64,000 nt of DNA from Verrucomicrobiota bacterium (GTDB lineage: Bacteria > Verrucomicrobiota > Verrucomicrobiia > Limisphaerales > JACRJZ01), in assembly GCA_016219875.1 (NCBI GenBank), contig JACRJZ010000042.1, forward strand, positions 144,382 to 208,381, read 5' to 3'. The notes beneath the pieces were generated by a model, which had not been told where the DNA came from, did no database searches, and was given only the letters and a program-made list of their open reading frames with translations. A program made the position numbers and the translations under genes. This document shows, piece by piece, positions 24,731 through 33,553 of the stretch. Within the stretch, counting starts at the first letter, position 1. Each line of letters begins with the position of its first letter.

Positions 24731-27700
24731 TACTCACTTCGCAGCGCCTCCAGGAGCCGCCCACGCAACGCCAGCCGTGTCGCTCCCCACGCCGCCGCCA
24801 ACCCGACCAGCACCACGCCGCCCAGCGTGAGGCCCAGCGACTTCAGCGGCAACTCCAACGTGGGCGAGAAGAGCGCAGGCGACACCGCGACCAGCGCCGC
24901 GCCGACGCCCACCGCCAAGCCCAGCCCCAGCAGCGCCACGTGCTCGCCCAGCACCAGCCGTTGCAGGGCGCGGCGTCGAAACCCCACCGCCAGCATCAAC
25001 GCCAACTCGTTCCGCCGCTCCAGCACGTTGCGCAGCACCACCACACCCAGGCCCGCGCTGCCCAGCAGCAACCCCAGCCCGCCCAGCACCTGGAACGTGC
25101 TCAGATACGTGTTCTGCACTGCGTTGAACTGCGCCAGCCGCCGCGCCGCCGGCGTGAGTTCCAGGCCGACATCTTGCAAGCCGCGCGACAGCGCCGCGCT
25201 CACCGCATCGACGCGGTTCGACGGGGCGTCGATGAGAAACATTCGATACCCCGCCTCGCTGGGGAATCGCTTCACGAACTCTGCTTCGTCGATCACGAGG
25301 TTGCCTTGCAGAATGGAATTGGCCACTGCGCCCACGAGCCGCAGCTTGAAGGTCTGGCCGCGCTCGTCCGTGTAATCCAGCGTGTCGCCGACCTTCTTGC
25401 CCAGCGCCCACTGGATCGAAGCGGCGTCACCGATGGCGGGAACCTCGGCGGAAGGCGGAATATCCCCCGGCGAGCGCGACGCCAATTCCGCATTTCGCAT
25501 TCCCCGTTCGGCATTGGCGATCGGTGATTGGCGATTGGCGATTCCCGTTCGGCCTGCATTCTCGCTGGCCTTGAGCGCCAGCCAGCCGTTGGTGACGGCC
25601 ACTTCCTTCGCCAGCTTCGCGAAGGCAAACGCCCCGCGCCCGGCCAGCAACTCCGGCTTCACCCCCAGCAACCGCGGCTTCTGTGCGCGGTTCAAGTTCA
25701 AGCAACTTGCCTCGTCACCTTCGCGCACGCGGAACGGCACGAAGGCCACGCCCTCCAACTCCTTCTCATCCAGGCCGAAAAATTCCTGGCCCGCTTTCGT
25801 GTTCAAATCTTTCACCACCGGCAGCGTGCTTTGCCCGATGAGCGCAAATCCACCGGTTCCGGAGGAACGCTTCCAGGCCTGGAGATTCGCGTCCAAACGA
25901 AACACCCCGATGGACGCAATGATGAACACCCCGCACGCCAGCAGCGCCGCCACAGCCAGACTGCGCTTCCGCCGCCGCGTGCAGCCGCGCACCACCAGCG
26001 ATAGCAGAGTAAACGGAGCGCGGCTGTCCTCAGCCGCAGCACCCGACACGGCAAGCGGGCCTTGCTCCGCTCCCAACGCGCTCGCAGCCATTGGGCCGCT
26101 GCGGCTGGGGACAGCCGCGCGCCAACCCAACCGCGTCAGCCACCACGAAATCACCGCCAGCCCCCCAACCAAACACAGCGTTCCCGCGCCGAAGAACGCC
26201 CCCGCATTCGTCGTCTCGCCCGACGCCACCGCCCAACTCACCACACCAACGGCCCCCGCCAGACAACCGCCGGCCATCCAGCCTGCGCGTGTCATCCCGT
26301 GCGCTCCCCAATCTGCAATCTGCAATCTGCAATCTGCAATTTCCCCTTCCCCCGACAGCAGCGCCCGCGCCGGCTGCCGGGCCTGTTTCCGCAACACCAC
26401 CCAAACCGTCAGCGCGCCCACTGCCACCGCCGCCAACAATCCAATCGCCAGCGTGAGGGGCGTGAGATGGAAAGTGAGCGCCGACGTGCCGATGGCCTCG
26501 CGCCAGACGGTTGTCAATCCTCGCAGCATCAGCTTGGCGTAAAGAATCCCTCCCGCCGCGCCGACCACGCCGCCCGCAGCGGCCAGAGCCGTGCCCTCCA
26601 CGAGTAACAACTTGCGGACTTGCTTGGGCGTGAAGCCGAGCGCCAGCAACGTGCCGACTTCCGCCGCGCGCTGCTCCAATCCGAACTGGAACAGCAGCGC
26701 CATCAGGATCAACGCCGCCGCGATCAGGAAGAAGCTGAACCCGATGAACAGCCCGCCGAAGTCCTGCGACTGGTTCGCCGCCTTCAATGCCTGCTCGCGC
26801 ACCGGCTCGAAATGCAGGCCGAGGTCTTCGGGCTTCAGGTTGGCCAGGATGCGTTTCTCCAGGGACGCGCGGAACTCTTCCGGCTCGGTGTTCGTGGGAA
26901 TTGGAAAGCGGATCGCCGTCAACTCGCCGAACCGGTTTGCCCACATTCGCTGTCCCGCCGTCAGCGTGATGAACGCCTTGGGCGTGCCGCGATGCTGCTT
27001 CCAGTACGCTTCGTCCTTCTCGCGAATCTTGTGGACGAGCGGAAAGCCCGCGTCCCAATCGTGCGTGCTCTCAGCCTTGGCCAAACCGGGAAACTCCGGC
27101 ATCAGCGTGCGGTCGGCCCACGGCATCTGCATAGGGAGGATGGCGCGAACGCGAAAGCGGTTGGTGGCTTCGATCAACTTCGTCGCTGAATCTGGAAGGA
27201 AGGAAGTGAGTTCCACCATCTCGCCGGGCTTCACCTGAAGACCATCCGCCAGCCATTGGTTCAGAACGATCTCGTCATCCTTCAAGTCGGGCGGCGTCCA
27301 CGGCGCGCCTGCTGCGGTGACCATTGAGTAAGGCGTGGTGTTTGTGCCGGCACGGAACTGGTTGACGAGGAAGGTCAGGATCGGCTGGGAACTAGGACTG
27401 ATTGCCGAAGCGGCCCGGATCACCGCGCCATCCAGGAAGACGCGGGAAGTGGTCAGGTCCACCACGGGCGCGTTGGCGGTTTGGGCATCGGCGGGACTTC
27501 CGTTCGTGAGCACACGGAGGCCGAGATTGACGTCCGCCAGCGACCACGCATTGGTCAACAGACGTTCAACGACGCTGAGTGTCAGGGCCGAGTCTGCCTG
27601 CCGACTGATGGTGCCAAGCCCTGAGATTTCATCGCCGCGGAGCCAGCAGGACCACCTATGAAGTGTTTCCTCAGCTTGGCTGGCGGGATGCGCAATGGAC

Positions 27701-28461
27701 GCCGGATTCACCAGCAAGAGATTCGCCTTTCCGTCCAAACCCGTGCCTTTGCCCAGTTGCTCCAGGCGAACAAATGCGTTCAGCGGCGGCAAACTCCCCG
27801 CCCGCAAACTGAAATCCCCCGGAACATGAGTGAGCACTCCCGCGACGCGCAGACGAAGCGCGACGGTGGATTCGCTGAGTGAAACCAAGGTCGATTCGCG
27901 CGACATGGCGGAGGGCTTCTGGATGCGAAGAACCAGTTGGTCGCCCGGCCCCGCGTCAAGTTGTTGGGCCAAGGTTTGGCTAAGCCAGACCGACTCGGTG
28001 GTGTGGGTTATCCGCGACGGAAAGAAGTCGTCGGGCACTCCGTAAACCTGGACGGCATTGGCGCGAGCCTCGCCGTCCTGACGGGAAACCGTCGCCGGAA
28101 GTTGGAGAACGGCGAATCCTCGTGAGACGTGCGGCCAAGGCCAGATAACCTGCCCCTCCTGAAACTGGAACCGCGGTTGGCCATCCGGCAGAAACCGCGC
28201 CGTCTTCCGCCACTCGTTTGAACTGAGCGTCACCATCCGGTTCAGCAAATCGCTGCCAAAAAAGCGATCACCCGTCGTGGCAGCCAACTGCACGCCGGCC
28301 AGCCTCTCCAGCGCACGCTGGCGCAAACTCTCCCGCACCGAGTCCCCCACGATCAGCGCCCCGATGAGCGCGGCGCTGCCCACTGCCGCCCCAAGCACCA
28401 CGCCTAGATGCGCGCGCCAGCGGTGGCGAAGACTGCGGAGGATGAGCGTGCGAGGAGTCAT
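24730..28461 (-). CDS. FtsX-family ABC transporter permease, very large
   Basis: The start ATG at 28459-28461 (MTPRTLILRSLRHRWRAHLG) gives 1243 residues. The order is an N-terminal helix, a long MacB-like periplasmic region (~45-600), three to four helices (FSFFLIAAALILMALLFQF; LTLAIGLLAAVAVGALTVWV), further helices and a second soluble domain. A final FtsX core follows (LLLGSAGLGVVVLRNVLERR, NELALMLAVGFRRRALQRL). It pairs with the ATPase 55 bp upstream. Such transporters usually export lipoproteins or peptides, or drive murein hydrolase activation; the substrate is unknown. Three repeat insertions lie in frame (25482-25550, 26013-26130, 26309-26344), adding peptides such as IADCRLQIAD. Confidence 0.85.
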   Translation of the reverse strand: MTPRTLILRSLRHRWRAHLGVVLGAAVGSAALIGALIVGDSVRESLRQRALERLAGVQLAATTGDRFFGSDLLNRMVTLSSNEWRKTARFLPDGQPRFQFQEGQVIWPWPHVSRGFAVLQLPATVSRQDGEARANAVQVYGVPDDFFPSRITHTTESVWLSQTLAQQLDAGPGDQLVLRIQKPSAMSRESTLVSLSESTVALRLRVAGVLTHVPGDFSLRAGSLPPLNAFVRLEQLGKGTGLDGKANLLLVNPASIAHPASQAEETLHRWSCWLRGDEISGLGTISRQADSALTLSVVERLLTNAWSLADVNLGLRVLTNGSPADAQTANAPVVDLTTSRVFLDGAVIRAASAISPSSQPILTFLVNQFRAGTNTTPYSMVTAAGAPWTPPDLKDDEIVLNQWLADGLQVKPGEMVELTSFLPDSATKLIEATNRFRVRAILPMQMPWADRTLMPEFPGLAKAESTHDWDAGFPLVHKIREKDEAYWKQHRGTPKAFITLTAGQRMWANRFGELTAIRFPIPTNTEPEEFRASLEKRILANLKPEDLGLHFEPVREQALKAANQSQDFGGLFIGFSFFLIAAALILMALLFQFGLEQRAAEVGTLLALGFTPKQVRKLLLVEGTALAAAGGVVGAAGGILYAKLMLRGLTTVWREAIGTSALTFHLTPLTLAIGLLAAVAVGALTVWVVLRKQARQPARALLSGEGEIADCRLQIADWGAHGMTRAGWMAGGCLAGAVGVVSWAVASGETTNAGAFFGAGTLCLVGGLAVISWWLTRLGWRAAVPSRSGPMAASALGAEQGPLAVSGAAAEDSRAPFTLLSLVVRGCTRRRKRSLAVAALLACGVFIIASIGVFRLDANLQAWKRSSGTGGFALIGQSTLPVVKDLNTKAGQEFFGLDEKELEGVAFVPFRVREGDEASCLNLNRAQKPRLLGVKPELLAGRGAFAFAKLAKEVAVTNGWLALKASENAGRTGIANRQSPIANAERGMRNAELASRSPGDIPPSAEVPAIGDAASIQWALGKKVGDTLDYTDERGQTFKLRLVGAVANSILQGNLVIDEAEFVKRFPSEAGYRMFLIDAPSNRVDAVSAALSRGLQDVGLELTPAARRLAQFNAVQNTYLSTFQVLGGLGLLLGSAGLGVVVLRNVLERRNELALMLAVGFRRRALQRLVLGEHVALLGLGLAVGVGAALVAVSPALFSPTLELPLKSLGLTLGGVVLVGLAAAWGATRLALRGRLLEALRSE
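25482..25550. repeat. Short-period repeats inside the permease gene
   Basis: GCATT and GCGATTG-type units tandemly repeat here and are translated as NRQSPIANAERGMRNAEL. The peptide sits between two clearly conserved-looking domains. Confidence 0.7.
26013..26130. repeat. Inner module of the composite palindrome, degenerate copy inside a CDS
   Basis: AACGGAGCGCGGCTGTC followed by CAGCCGCAGCAC at the left, and GCTGCGGCTGGGGACAGCCGCG at the right. These match the inner module of the 40439 and 58503 repeats. It is translated as part of the permease (PSRSGPMAASALGAEQGPLA). Confidence 0.65.
26309..26344. repeat. Tandem AATCTGC repeats inside the permease gene
   Basis: Four near-perfect AATCTGC units are translated as IADCRLQIAD. 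The insertion lies between two membrane helices. Confidence 0.8.
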
Positions 28462-28516
28462 GGAACTGTTCGCAGTTCGTTGTCCGCGGTTCGTGGTTCG
28501 TGGTTCATGGAATGGG

Positions 28517-29245
28517 TCAGGCGATGGGAGGACCATCGACGAACGACGAACCACGGACCAACCTCCCATCCCGCAGTTCCATCACCCGACCCATCCGCCG
28601 CGCCAGGTCCAGCGCGTGGGTGACCACGATCAGCGTTACGCCTTCTTCGCGGTTCAGGTCCACGAGCAATTGGCCGAGCGCCTCCGCGGACGCACGGTCG
28701 AGCGCACCAGTGGGTTCGTCAGCGAGCAGCAGCGGCGGCTGGTTGATGAGCGCGCGGACCACGGCCACGCGCTGGCGCTCGCCGCCGGAAAGCTGGCTGG
28801 GACGGTGATGCAGGCGCCCGTCAAGACCGACGCGCTTGAGCAGGCGCTCCGCGCGGTGTTCAGGACATTCAGAAGTTTCGAGTGGGCGACCGGCCAGCGT
28901 GGGCACCAGAACGTTTTCCCAGACGGTGCAGTGGGGCAGCAGGTGGTGGGCTTGGAAGATGAAACCGATCTGGCGGTTCCGCAACGCGGCCAGTTCCGCT
29001 TCGTCGAGTCCGCTCAGGTCCCGGTCCTCCAGCAGCACTTTGCCGGAGGTCGGCTGGTCGAGCGTGCCGATGATGTTGAGCAACGTGCTCTTGCCGCAGC
29101 CTGACGGGCCAGTGATGGCGAAGGAGCCGCCGCGCGCGACTTCCAGGGTGATGTCCCGCAGCACGGACAACGGGGCCGCGCCCTCCGCGGCCACGTAGTC
29201 TTTGAAAACCCGCTCCAGTCGGAGCAACGGATGCGACTCTGACAT
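28517..29245 (-). CDS. ABC transporter ATP-binding protein (MacB/LolD type)
   Basis: The start at 29243-29245 (MSESHPLLRLERVFKDYVAA) gives 242 residues. It has Walker A GPSGCGKST, the Q-loop FIFQAHHLLPHCTVWENVLV, the signature QLSGGERQRVAVVRAL, Walker B LLLADEPTGALD and the H-loop VVTHAL. This is the full set for the LolD/MacB/FtsE subfamily. The downstream FtsX-type permease is its partner. Coding-like sequence upstream of the ATG does not resemble the family. Confidence 0.93.
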   Translation of the reverse strand: MSESHPLLRLERVFKDYVAAEGAAPLSVLRDITLEVARGGSFAITGPSGCGKSTLLNIIGTLDQPTSGKVLLEDRDLSGLDEAELAALRNRQIGFIFQAHHLLPHCTVWENVLVPTLAGRPLETSECPEHRAERLLKRVGLDGRLHHRPSQLSGGERQRVAVVRALINQPPLLLADEPTGALDRASAEALGQLLVDLNREEGVTLIVVTHALDLARRMGRVMELRDGRLVRGSSFVDGPPIA

Positions 29246-29311
29246 GCAGAAGTTGTGGCCCAAACCCAGGGGCCTTGCACTGAAAAAGTGTTCAGTGAGA
29301 CGAAACGACTT

Positions 29312-29450
29312 CAACGCAAAGACGCTGAGGCGCAAAGACGCAAAGAGGAGTACGGTCGAACCGTTTCGTTCAGTAAGCAGTGACGAGAACCAAATGACTG
29401 AGGTTCTTGGATTCTCTCTGCGCCTCTGCGTCTTGGCGTCTTGGCGTTCC
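29312..29450. repeat. Paired short-period inverted stems (CGCAAAGA type)
   Basis: The arm at 29312-29349 (CGCAAAGACG units) is complemented by 29413-29450 (GCGTCTTGGCG units), with a ~63-bp centre. The element lies in the gap between the ATPase gene and pgpA. Confidence 0.75.
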
Positions 29451-29529
29451 AACCCGATTGAATCCCCACGGCTCGGCTGAGCGAAGCGATGCCCTGGGGA
29501 TCCCGTCCCCTCACGAATTCGGACGATCG

Positions 29530-30030
29530 CTACAGGACAAAGAACAGACTCAGCAGCGCGACGTAGCCCGCGGCCAGCACGTCGTCCACCGTCACGCCCC
29601 AGCCGCCGGGCAGGCGCTGGCTCTGCTTCACTGGCCACGGCTTGAGGATGTCGAACACGCGGAACAGCGCGAAGATCGTAACCGTGATCCACCACGACTT
29701 CGCGCTGAAGAAGGCACCCGGCTCCGGCATCGCCCCGAGACGACGGCACTCGCTCACGACCCACGGCAGAAAGCAAATGGGCACCGCGATGATTTCATCC
29801 AGAACGACGGACGGCGGGTCTTTCTGCTGAAGGATTTTCTCCGCTTCGCCGCAGAGCCAGACGGAGAGCGCGATGCCAAGCACGATGCCGGCGATGAAGA
29901 GCCAGAAGTTTCCCGTCAGCAGCAGCACGACAAACCACAGCAGGCCCGGCACCGTGCCGTACGTGCCAGGGGCCACCGGCATCCGCCCGGCGCCGAAGCC
30001 CTGGGCGATGAGCAAGCAGAACCGGCTCAC
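29530..30030 (-). CDS. pgpA: Phosphatidylglycerophosphatase A
   Basis: The GTG start at 30028-30030 overlaps the pgsA stop (GTGA), giving 166 residues, the usual PgpA length. It shows the family features FGAGRMPVAPGTYGTVPGLL, DPPSVVLDEIIAVPICF and LFRVFDILKPWPV, ending in GGWGVTVDDVLAAGYVALL, with four hydrophobic helices. The enzyme dephosphorylates phosphatidylglycerol phosphate to phosphatidylglycerol. It is the step after PgsA, which is encoded directly upstream. Confidence 0.93.
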   Translation of the reverse strand: MSRFCLLIAQGFGAGRMPVAPGTYGTVPGLLWFVVLLLTGNFWLFIAGIVLGIALSVWLCGEAEKILQQKDPPSVVLDEIIAVPICFLPWVVSECRRLGAMPEPGAFFSAKSWWITVTIFALFRVFDILKPWPVKQSQRLPGGWGVTVDDVLAAGYVALLSLFFVL

Positions 30031-30623
30031 GTGTCCTTCATGTAAACGTCCCGGTTCCGCCACAGGTAAATGCAGCCGGAGAGGGCCGTGAGAAGGACCG
30101 CAATCCAGAGGGCGCCCCGGGTGAAATAGACGATCCACAGCTTGAAGACCGCCTGCAGCCACGGCCACCATTCCACGTGGGCATCCATCACCAGCAAGGC
30201 AATGATCGCCACGATCTGCGAGATGGTCTTGTGCTTGCCCCACCGCTCGGCCGCCAACACCACGTTTTGCGCCGCCGCCAGCAGCCTCATGCCGGTGATG
30301 GCGAGTTCGCGCGCCACGATGATGACGACCATCCAGGCCTCGACCGTGACGGGCGTGGAGGGGTTAAGCCGCCCGCGCTCGACCAACGCAATGAAGGCGG
30401 AACAGACCAGGATTTTGTCGGCCAACGGGTCCATCAACTTGCCGAAGCTGGTGATGAGGTTGCGCCGCCGGGCGATGATGCCGTCGAGCAAATCCGTGAT
30501 GCTGGCGATGCAGAAGAAGACCAGCGCCAGCGTGTCGTTGATGGGCGAACGCGAGAAGACGGCCCACAGGAAGATCGCTGTGAGCGCAAACCGCGAGACG
30601 GTGAGCTTGTTCGGAAGGTTCAT
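30027..30623 (-). CDS. pgsA: CDP-diacylglycerol-glycerol-3-phosphate 3-phosphatidyltransferase
   Basis: The start at 30621-30623 (MNLPNKLTVSRFALTAIFLW) gives 198 residues. The CDP-alcohol phosphatidyltransferase signature D-x2-DG-x2-AR-x(8-9)-G-x3-D-x3-D is complete in DLLDGIIARRRNLITSFGKL followed by MDPLADK. Hydrophobic helices flank it. It makes phosphatidylglycerol phosphate at the inner membrane and is translationally coupled to pgpA. The frame runs on upstream but has no homology-like sequence there. Confidence 0.94.
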   Translation of the reverse strand: MNLPNKLTVSRFALTAIFLWAVFSRSPINDTLALVFFCIASITDLLDGIIARRRNLITSFGKLMDPLADKILVCSAFIALVERGRLNPSTPVTVEAWMVVIIVARELAITGMRLLAAAQNVVLAAERWGKHKTISQIVAIIALLVMDAHVEWWPWLQAVFKLWIVYFTRGALWIAVLLTALSGCIYLWRNRDVYMKDT

Positions 30624-30897
30624 CCGAGAGCGCTCCCGCGGTGGGTGGCCGGTGGCTGTTGGCAGGTTGTCATCGCCCGATGGCGAGAGTTGTAGCCGCC
30701 CGCCCGCAAGATGCAACCCGCAACTCGGAAATGACCGGGCGAATCCTGATCCAACCACCACGCCAACGCCAGGAATGACAGAGGCAGGAATGGCGGGGCG
30801 CGCGCCCCTCCCTATGAACCAGACCGCACCCGGGGACCGGTCGTGGTCCGTCTTCGTCCGGTTCAAGGGTTCAAAGCGCGAAGTTTCGTTTGGGGAC

Positions 30898-32313
30898 TCA
30901 CTCGAGGCGCTTCAGATGCACGACCGCATTGGTGGAATTGAGCGGGCTGTGGAGCGTGACTTTGCCTCCGCCTTGCACCGGCGCGGCTTTCTGAGTTGGG
31001 CCGCTCACCGCGTGGACCCACTCCACTTCAAATCGCTTGGCCGCCGCAGTCAGGTCCAGGACCACGTCCTTGCCTTCGGGCAAGAACGCCAAGTACTCCG
31101 TGCCCGGATTGGCCAGGCAATACTTCGATGACGCCAGATCACCGCGCGGCGTCAAGGTGGCCAAGTCCACGCGGCGGGACAGCTTCAAGGCCTGCCCCAT
31201 CGCCTGGCGCACCGGCTCCCATTTCGCTTCCGGGCCGTGGTCGAGCACGCGACGCTGGTACGGGTCCATGAAGATAGGGTTCAGCCCGCGCAAGAGGCTC
31301 TTCCAGACCCACGCCACGTTGCCGCCGATGCCCCAAAGATGATCGGTGTCGGTGAGGATGACCTTCGAGCCGTTGGCAGGCGGCGGGTTGTCGCGATAGC
31401 CGCCGTCGGGGTTGGGCGAAATCCAGTCCGCGGGGCTGGCGAAGAGCGCGGCGTTGGTCCCGCCTTGGTATTGGAAGGTCATGCCCACCGGATGCCGCTT
31501 GGGCTTGGCGCGCTCGTAGTCGTGGATGAAGCGGATCATGTCGTACTGCCACTGGGTCGAGGGCGGATGGTTTTCGTTGGAAATCTCGTAGAGCGCGTTG
31601 TCGAACTGGTTCACCGTGTCCACGACCTGCCGCACGTAAGCGCGCTGAAGCTCCGTGATCTCGCGGCTGCGGCCCGTGTGGATTTCCAGCCCCTTGCCGT
31701 CGCCGTCGAGGTCGCCGTTGACGCCATTCACGTTGTTCTCAGGATGAAACGGGTGATGCCGCCAAGCGTCGGGCGAAAACTGAAGGCCCCAACCTTCAAA
31801 CAACATCACCGCCGCGTAGATGCCCCGGTCCTGCGCCGCCTTCATGCGCTGACGCAGGCGCGTGAAGTAGTCGTCGTTGAACTCTCTCAGGTTGAACTTC
31901 GGCTTGCCATCGAGAGCGTTGCCAGGGCCGGTGCGCTTCCACGGCAGCGGCGCGGCGTGGTGGGTCTGCGGCTTCTCTTCCCGGTTGCCGCGGGTGTCCC
32001 ACGACAGCAACTCCCAGGTCCAAAGCCGGAAGAAGTTGTGCGGGTAGGCCGAGAGCCAGTTGAGGTAAGCGTCGAAGTCGAAGCGCGGCGGCGGATCGGA
32101 CGGCCCCATGTCCACGAGGCTGTTCCAAGTGTGCGAGCCGGTGAGGAGGATGGCGCGGCCGGAATCGTCCGTGAAGTAGCGCGGATTGGTGGGATGCACG
32201 CGGAGCGGCCCACGGATGCCGGCGGGCGCGGACTCCGGGGTGGCTGAGGGCGCTGTCGTTGGCGTGATGAGCCAAGCCAAAACGGCGAGGCGGAGCAGGT
32301 GGATGGTCTTCAT
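30898..32313 (-). CDS. Exported glycosidase-like TIM-barrel protein with collagen-binding-type C-domain
   Basis: The start at 32311-32313 (MKTIHLLRLAVLAWLITPTT) gives a signal peptide and 471 residues. The body resembles glycoside-hydrolase-like barrels: RYFTDDSGRAILLTGSHTW, NFFRLWTWELLSWD, a NALYEISNEN motif typical of an acid/base Glu site, and YDMIRFIHDYERAKPKRHP. The C-terminal ~100 residues (EYLAFLPEGKDVVLDLTAAA, FEVEWVHAVSG) match the putative collagen-binding domain of collagenase. The substrate is unknown. It follows the serine hydrolase gene by 43 bp. Confidence 0.78.
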   Translation of the reverse strand: MKTIHLLRLAVLAWLITPTTAPSATPESAPAGIRGPLRVHPTNPRYFTDDSGRAILLTGSHTWNSLVDMGPSDPPPRFDFDAYLNWLSAYPHNFFRLWTWELLSWDTRGNREEKPQTHHAAPLPWKRTGPGNALDGKPKFNLREFNDDYFTRLRQRMKAAQDRGIYAAVMLFEGWGLQFSPDAWRHHPFHPENNVNGVNGDLDGDGKGLEIHTGRSREITELQRAYVRQVVDTVNQFDNALYEISNENHPPSTQWQYDMIRFIHDYERAKPKRHPVGMTFQYQGGTNAALFASPADWISPNPDGGYRDNPPPANGSKVILTDTDHLWGIGGNVAWVWKSLLRGLNPIFMDPYQRRVLDHGPEAKWEPVRQAMGQALKLSRRVDLATLTPRGDLASSKYCLANPGTEYLAFLPEGKDVVLDLTAAAKRFEVEWVHAVSGPTQKAAPVQGGGKVTLHSPLNSTNAVVHLKRLE

Positions 32314-32356
32314 ATCGGGGTTCAGCAGTTGGATTGGTTTCAGTGTTGGGTTGATG

Positions 32357-33553
32357 TCAGGGGCCGCTCGATGCGCTGTCCGGCGGCCGAGACCGGATGG
32401 CCTCGCCCACTTTCGCGAGGAACCGATCGAAGGACTCGTCCGTGATGACGCGGTCTTTCTGGTCCAAGCCCAGCCGGACGATGACCATTTGCCAGTCGGG
32501 GATGACGACGCACTTGTTGTTGTTATGGCCCAAGGCCGCGAAGGCGCTCGCCGGCGCGCGGGGCCACTTGCGTTGGCCGCCGGCAGTGGTCCCATTGACC
32601 CACCAGTTGCAGCCGTAGCACCCGCGGCCATCGATCCGGCTTTCCGGCTGCGCCCACGGCATATCGGCTGGCACCTGGACACGCGTGGCTTGGTCGATCC
32701 AGCGCTCGCTGAGGAGTTGGCGTCCATTCCAACGGCCTCGGTTCAGAAACAGCAGGCCGAACCGCGCCAGGTCGCGGGCCGTGATGAAGACGTGTTTGTC
32801 GCCGTTGCCCGAGCCACCGTTGATCACGAGGCCGTTCTCCTTTGCATACTCGCCCCAGGACCAGTTCGTCATGCCGATGGGTGCGGCCACGCGGCGACGA
32901 AACAGGGCCTCGAGCGGTTCGCCCGCGAGGCGCGTGAGCACCAGACCGAACAAGTTCATCGCCGAGTCCCAATAGGCGTACTGGGAGCCGGGCGGCGCGA
33001 ACAGTGGCTGCGGGGCCGGCTGGAACGGCGTGGAGCTGGGGCCGTGCCGATAGTCTCCCCGCGGCTCATCGCCCACCGCGCGATAGCCGGAGGTCATGGT
33101 CGTCAGATGGCGCAGCGTCACGCCGGAGTAGTGGGGCCTCAATGCCGGCGCCCATTGTGCGGCGGGCGAGTCGAGCGCGCATTTTCCGTCCTCCAGCAGC
33201 AGGCCGAGGACGGTGCTCGTGAACGACTTGGTGCAAGACCAGACCCCGTGCCGATGGTCGATGTTGTCGCCGCTCCAAATGAGCCGGCCGTGGCGAACGA
33301 TCACGAGTTCGCGCACGCCGTCTCGGCCCGCGTTCGCCTTGAGATACTCCACCGCCACCGTCAGCTTGGCGGCATCGACTCCTTGTGAGGTTGGCGAAGC
33401 TTCCACCCAATTGTGGCCGGGAAAAACCGTGTCGGCGGCGGCGGGACCGAAACCGCCCAGGGTAACGACGAAGTAAATCCGACAGCAGAGAAAGCAACGT
33501 CGAACGGCGAGCTTCAATCTTCTGTCGGCAGTCATGTCCGCGGCGGCGCTCAT
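32357..33553 (-). CDS. Exported serine hydrolase (beta-lactamase/esterase fold)
   Basis: The ATG at 33551-33553 overlaps the stop of the DUF1593 gene (ATGA), giving 398 residues with an N-terminal hydrophobic segment. The active-site SxxK is SCTK in HGVWSCTKSFTSTVLGLLL, and the Tyr motif is in YAYWDSAMNLFGLV. Class C/D-ala-carboxypeptidase features (MTSGYRA, GYRAVGDEP, DLARFGLLFLNRGRWNG) are clear. Family members hydrolyse esters, amides or D-amino acid peptides, so the substrate cannot be told from sequence. The alternative start MTADRR is six codons downstream. Confidence 0.82.
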   Translation of the reverse strand: MSAAADMTADRRLKLAVRRCFLCCRIYFVVTLGGFGPAAADTVFPGHNWVEASPTSQGVDAAKLTVAVEYLKANAGRDGVRELVIVRHGRLIWSGDNIDHRHGVWSCTKSFTSTVLGLLLEDGKCALDSPAAQWAPALRPHYSGVTLRHLTTMTSGYRAVGDEPRGDYRHGPSSTPFQPAPQPLFAPPGSQYAYWDSAMNLFGLVLTRLAGEPLEALFRRRVAAPIGMTNWSWGEYAKENGLVINGGSGNGDKHVFITARDLARFGLLFLNRGRWNGRQLLSERWIDQATRVQVPADMPWAQPESRIDGRGCYGCNWWVNGTTAGGQRKWPRAPASAFAALGHNNNKCVVIPDWQMVIVRLGLDQKDRVITDESFDRFLAKVGEAIRSRPPDSASSGP

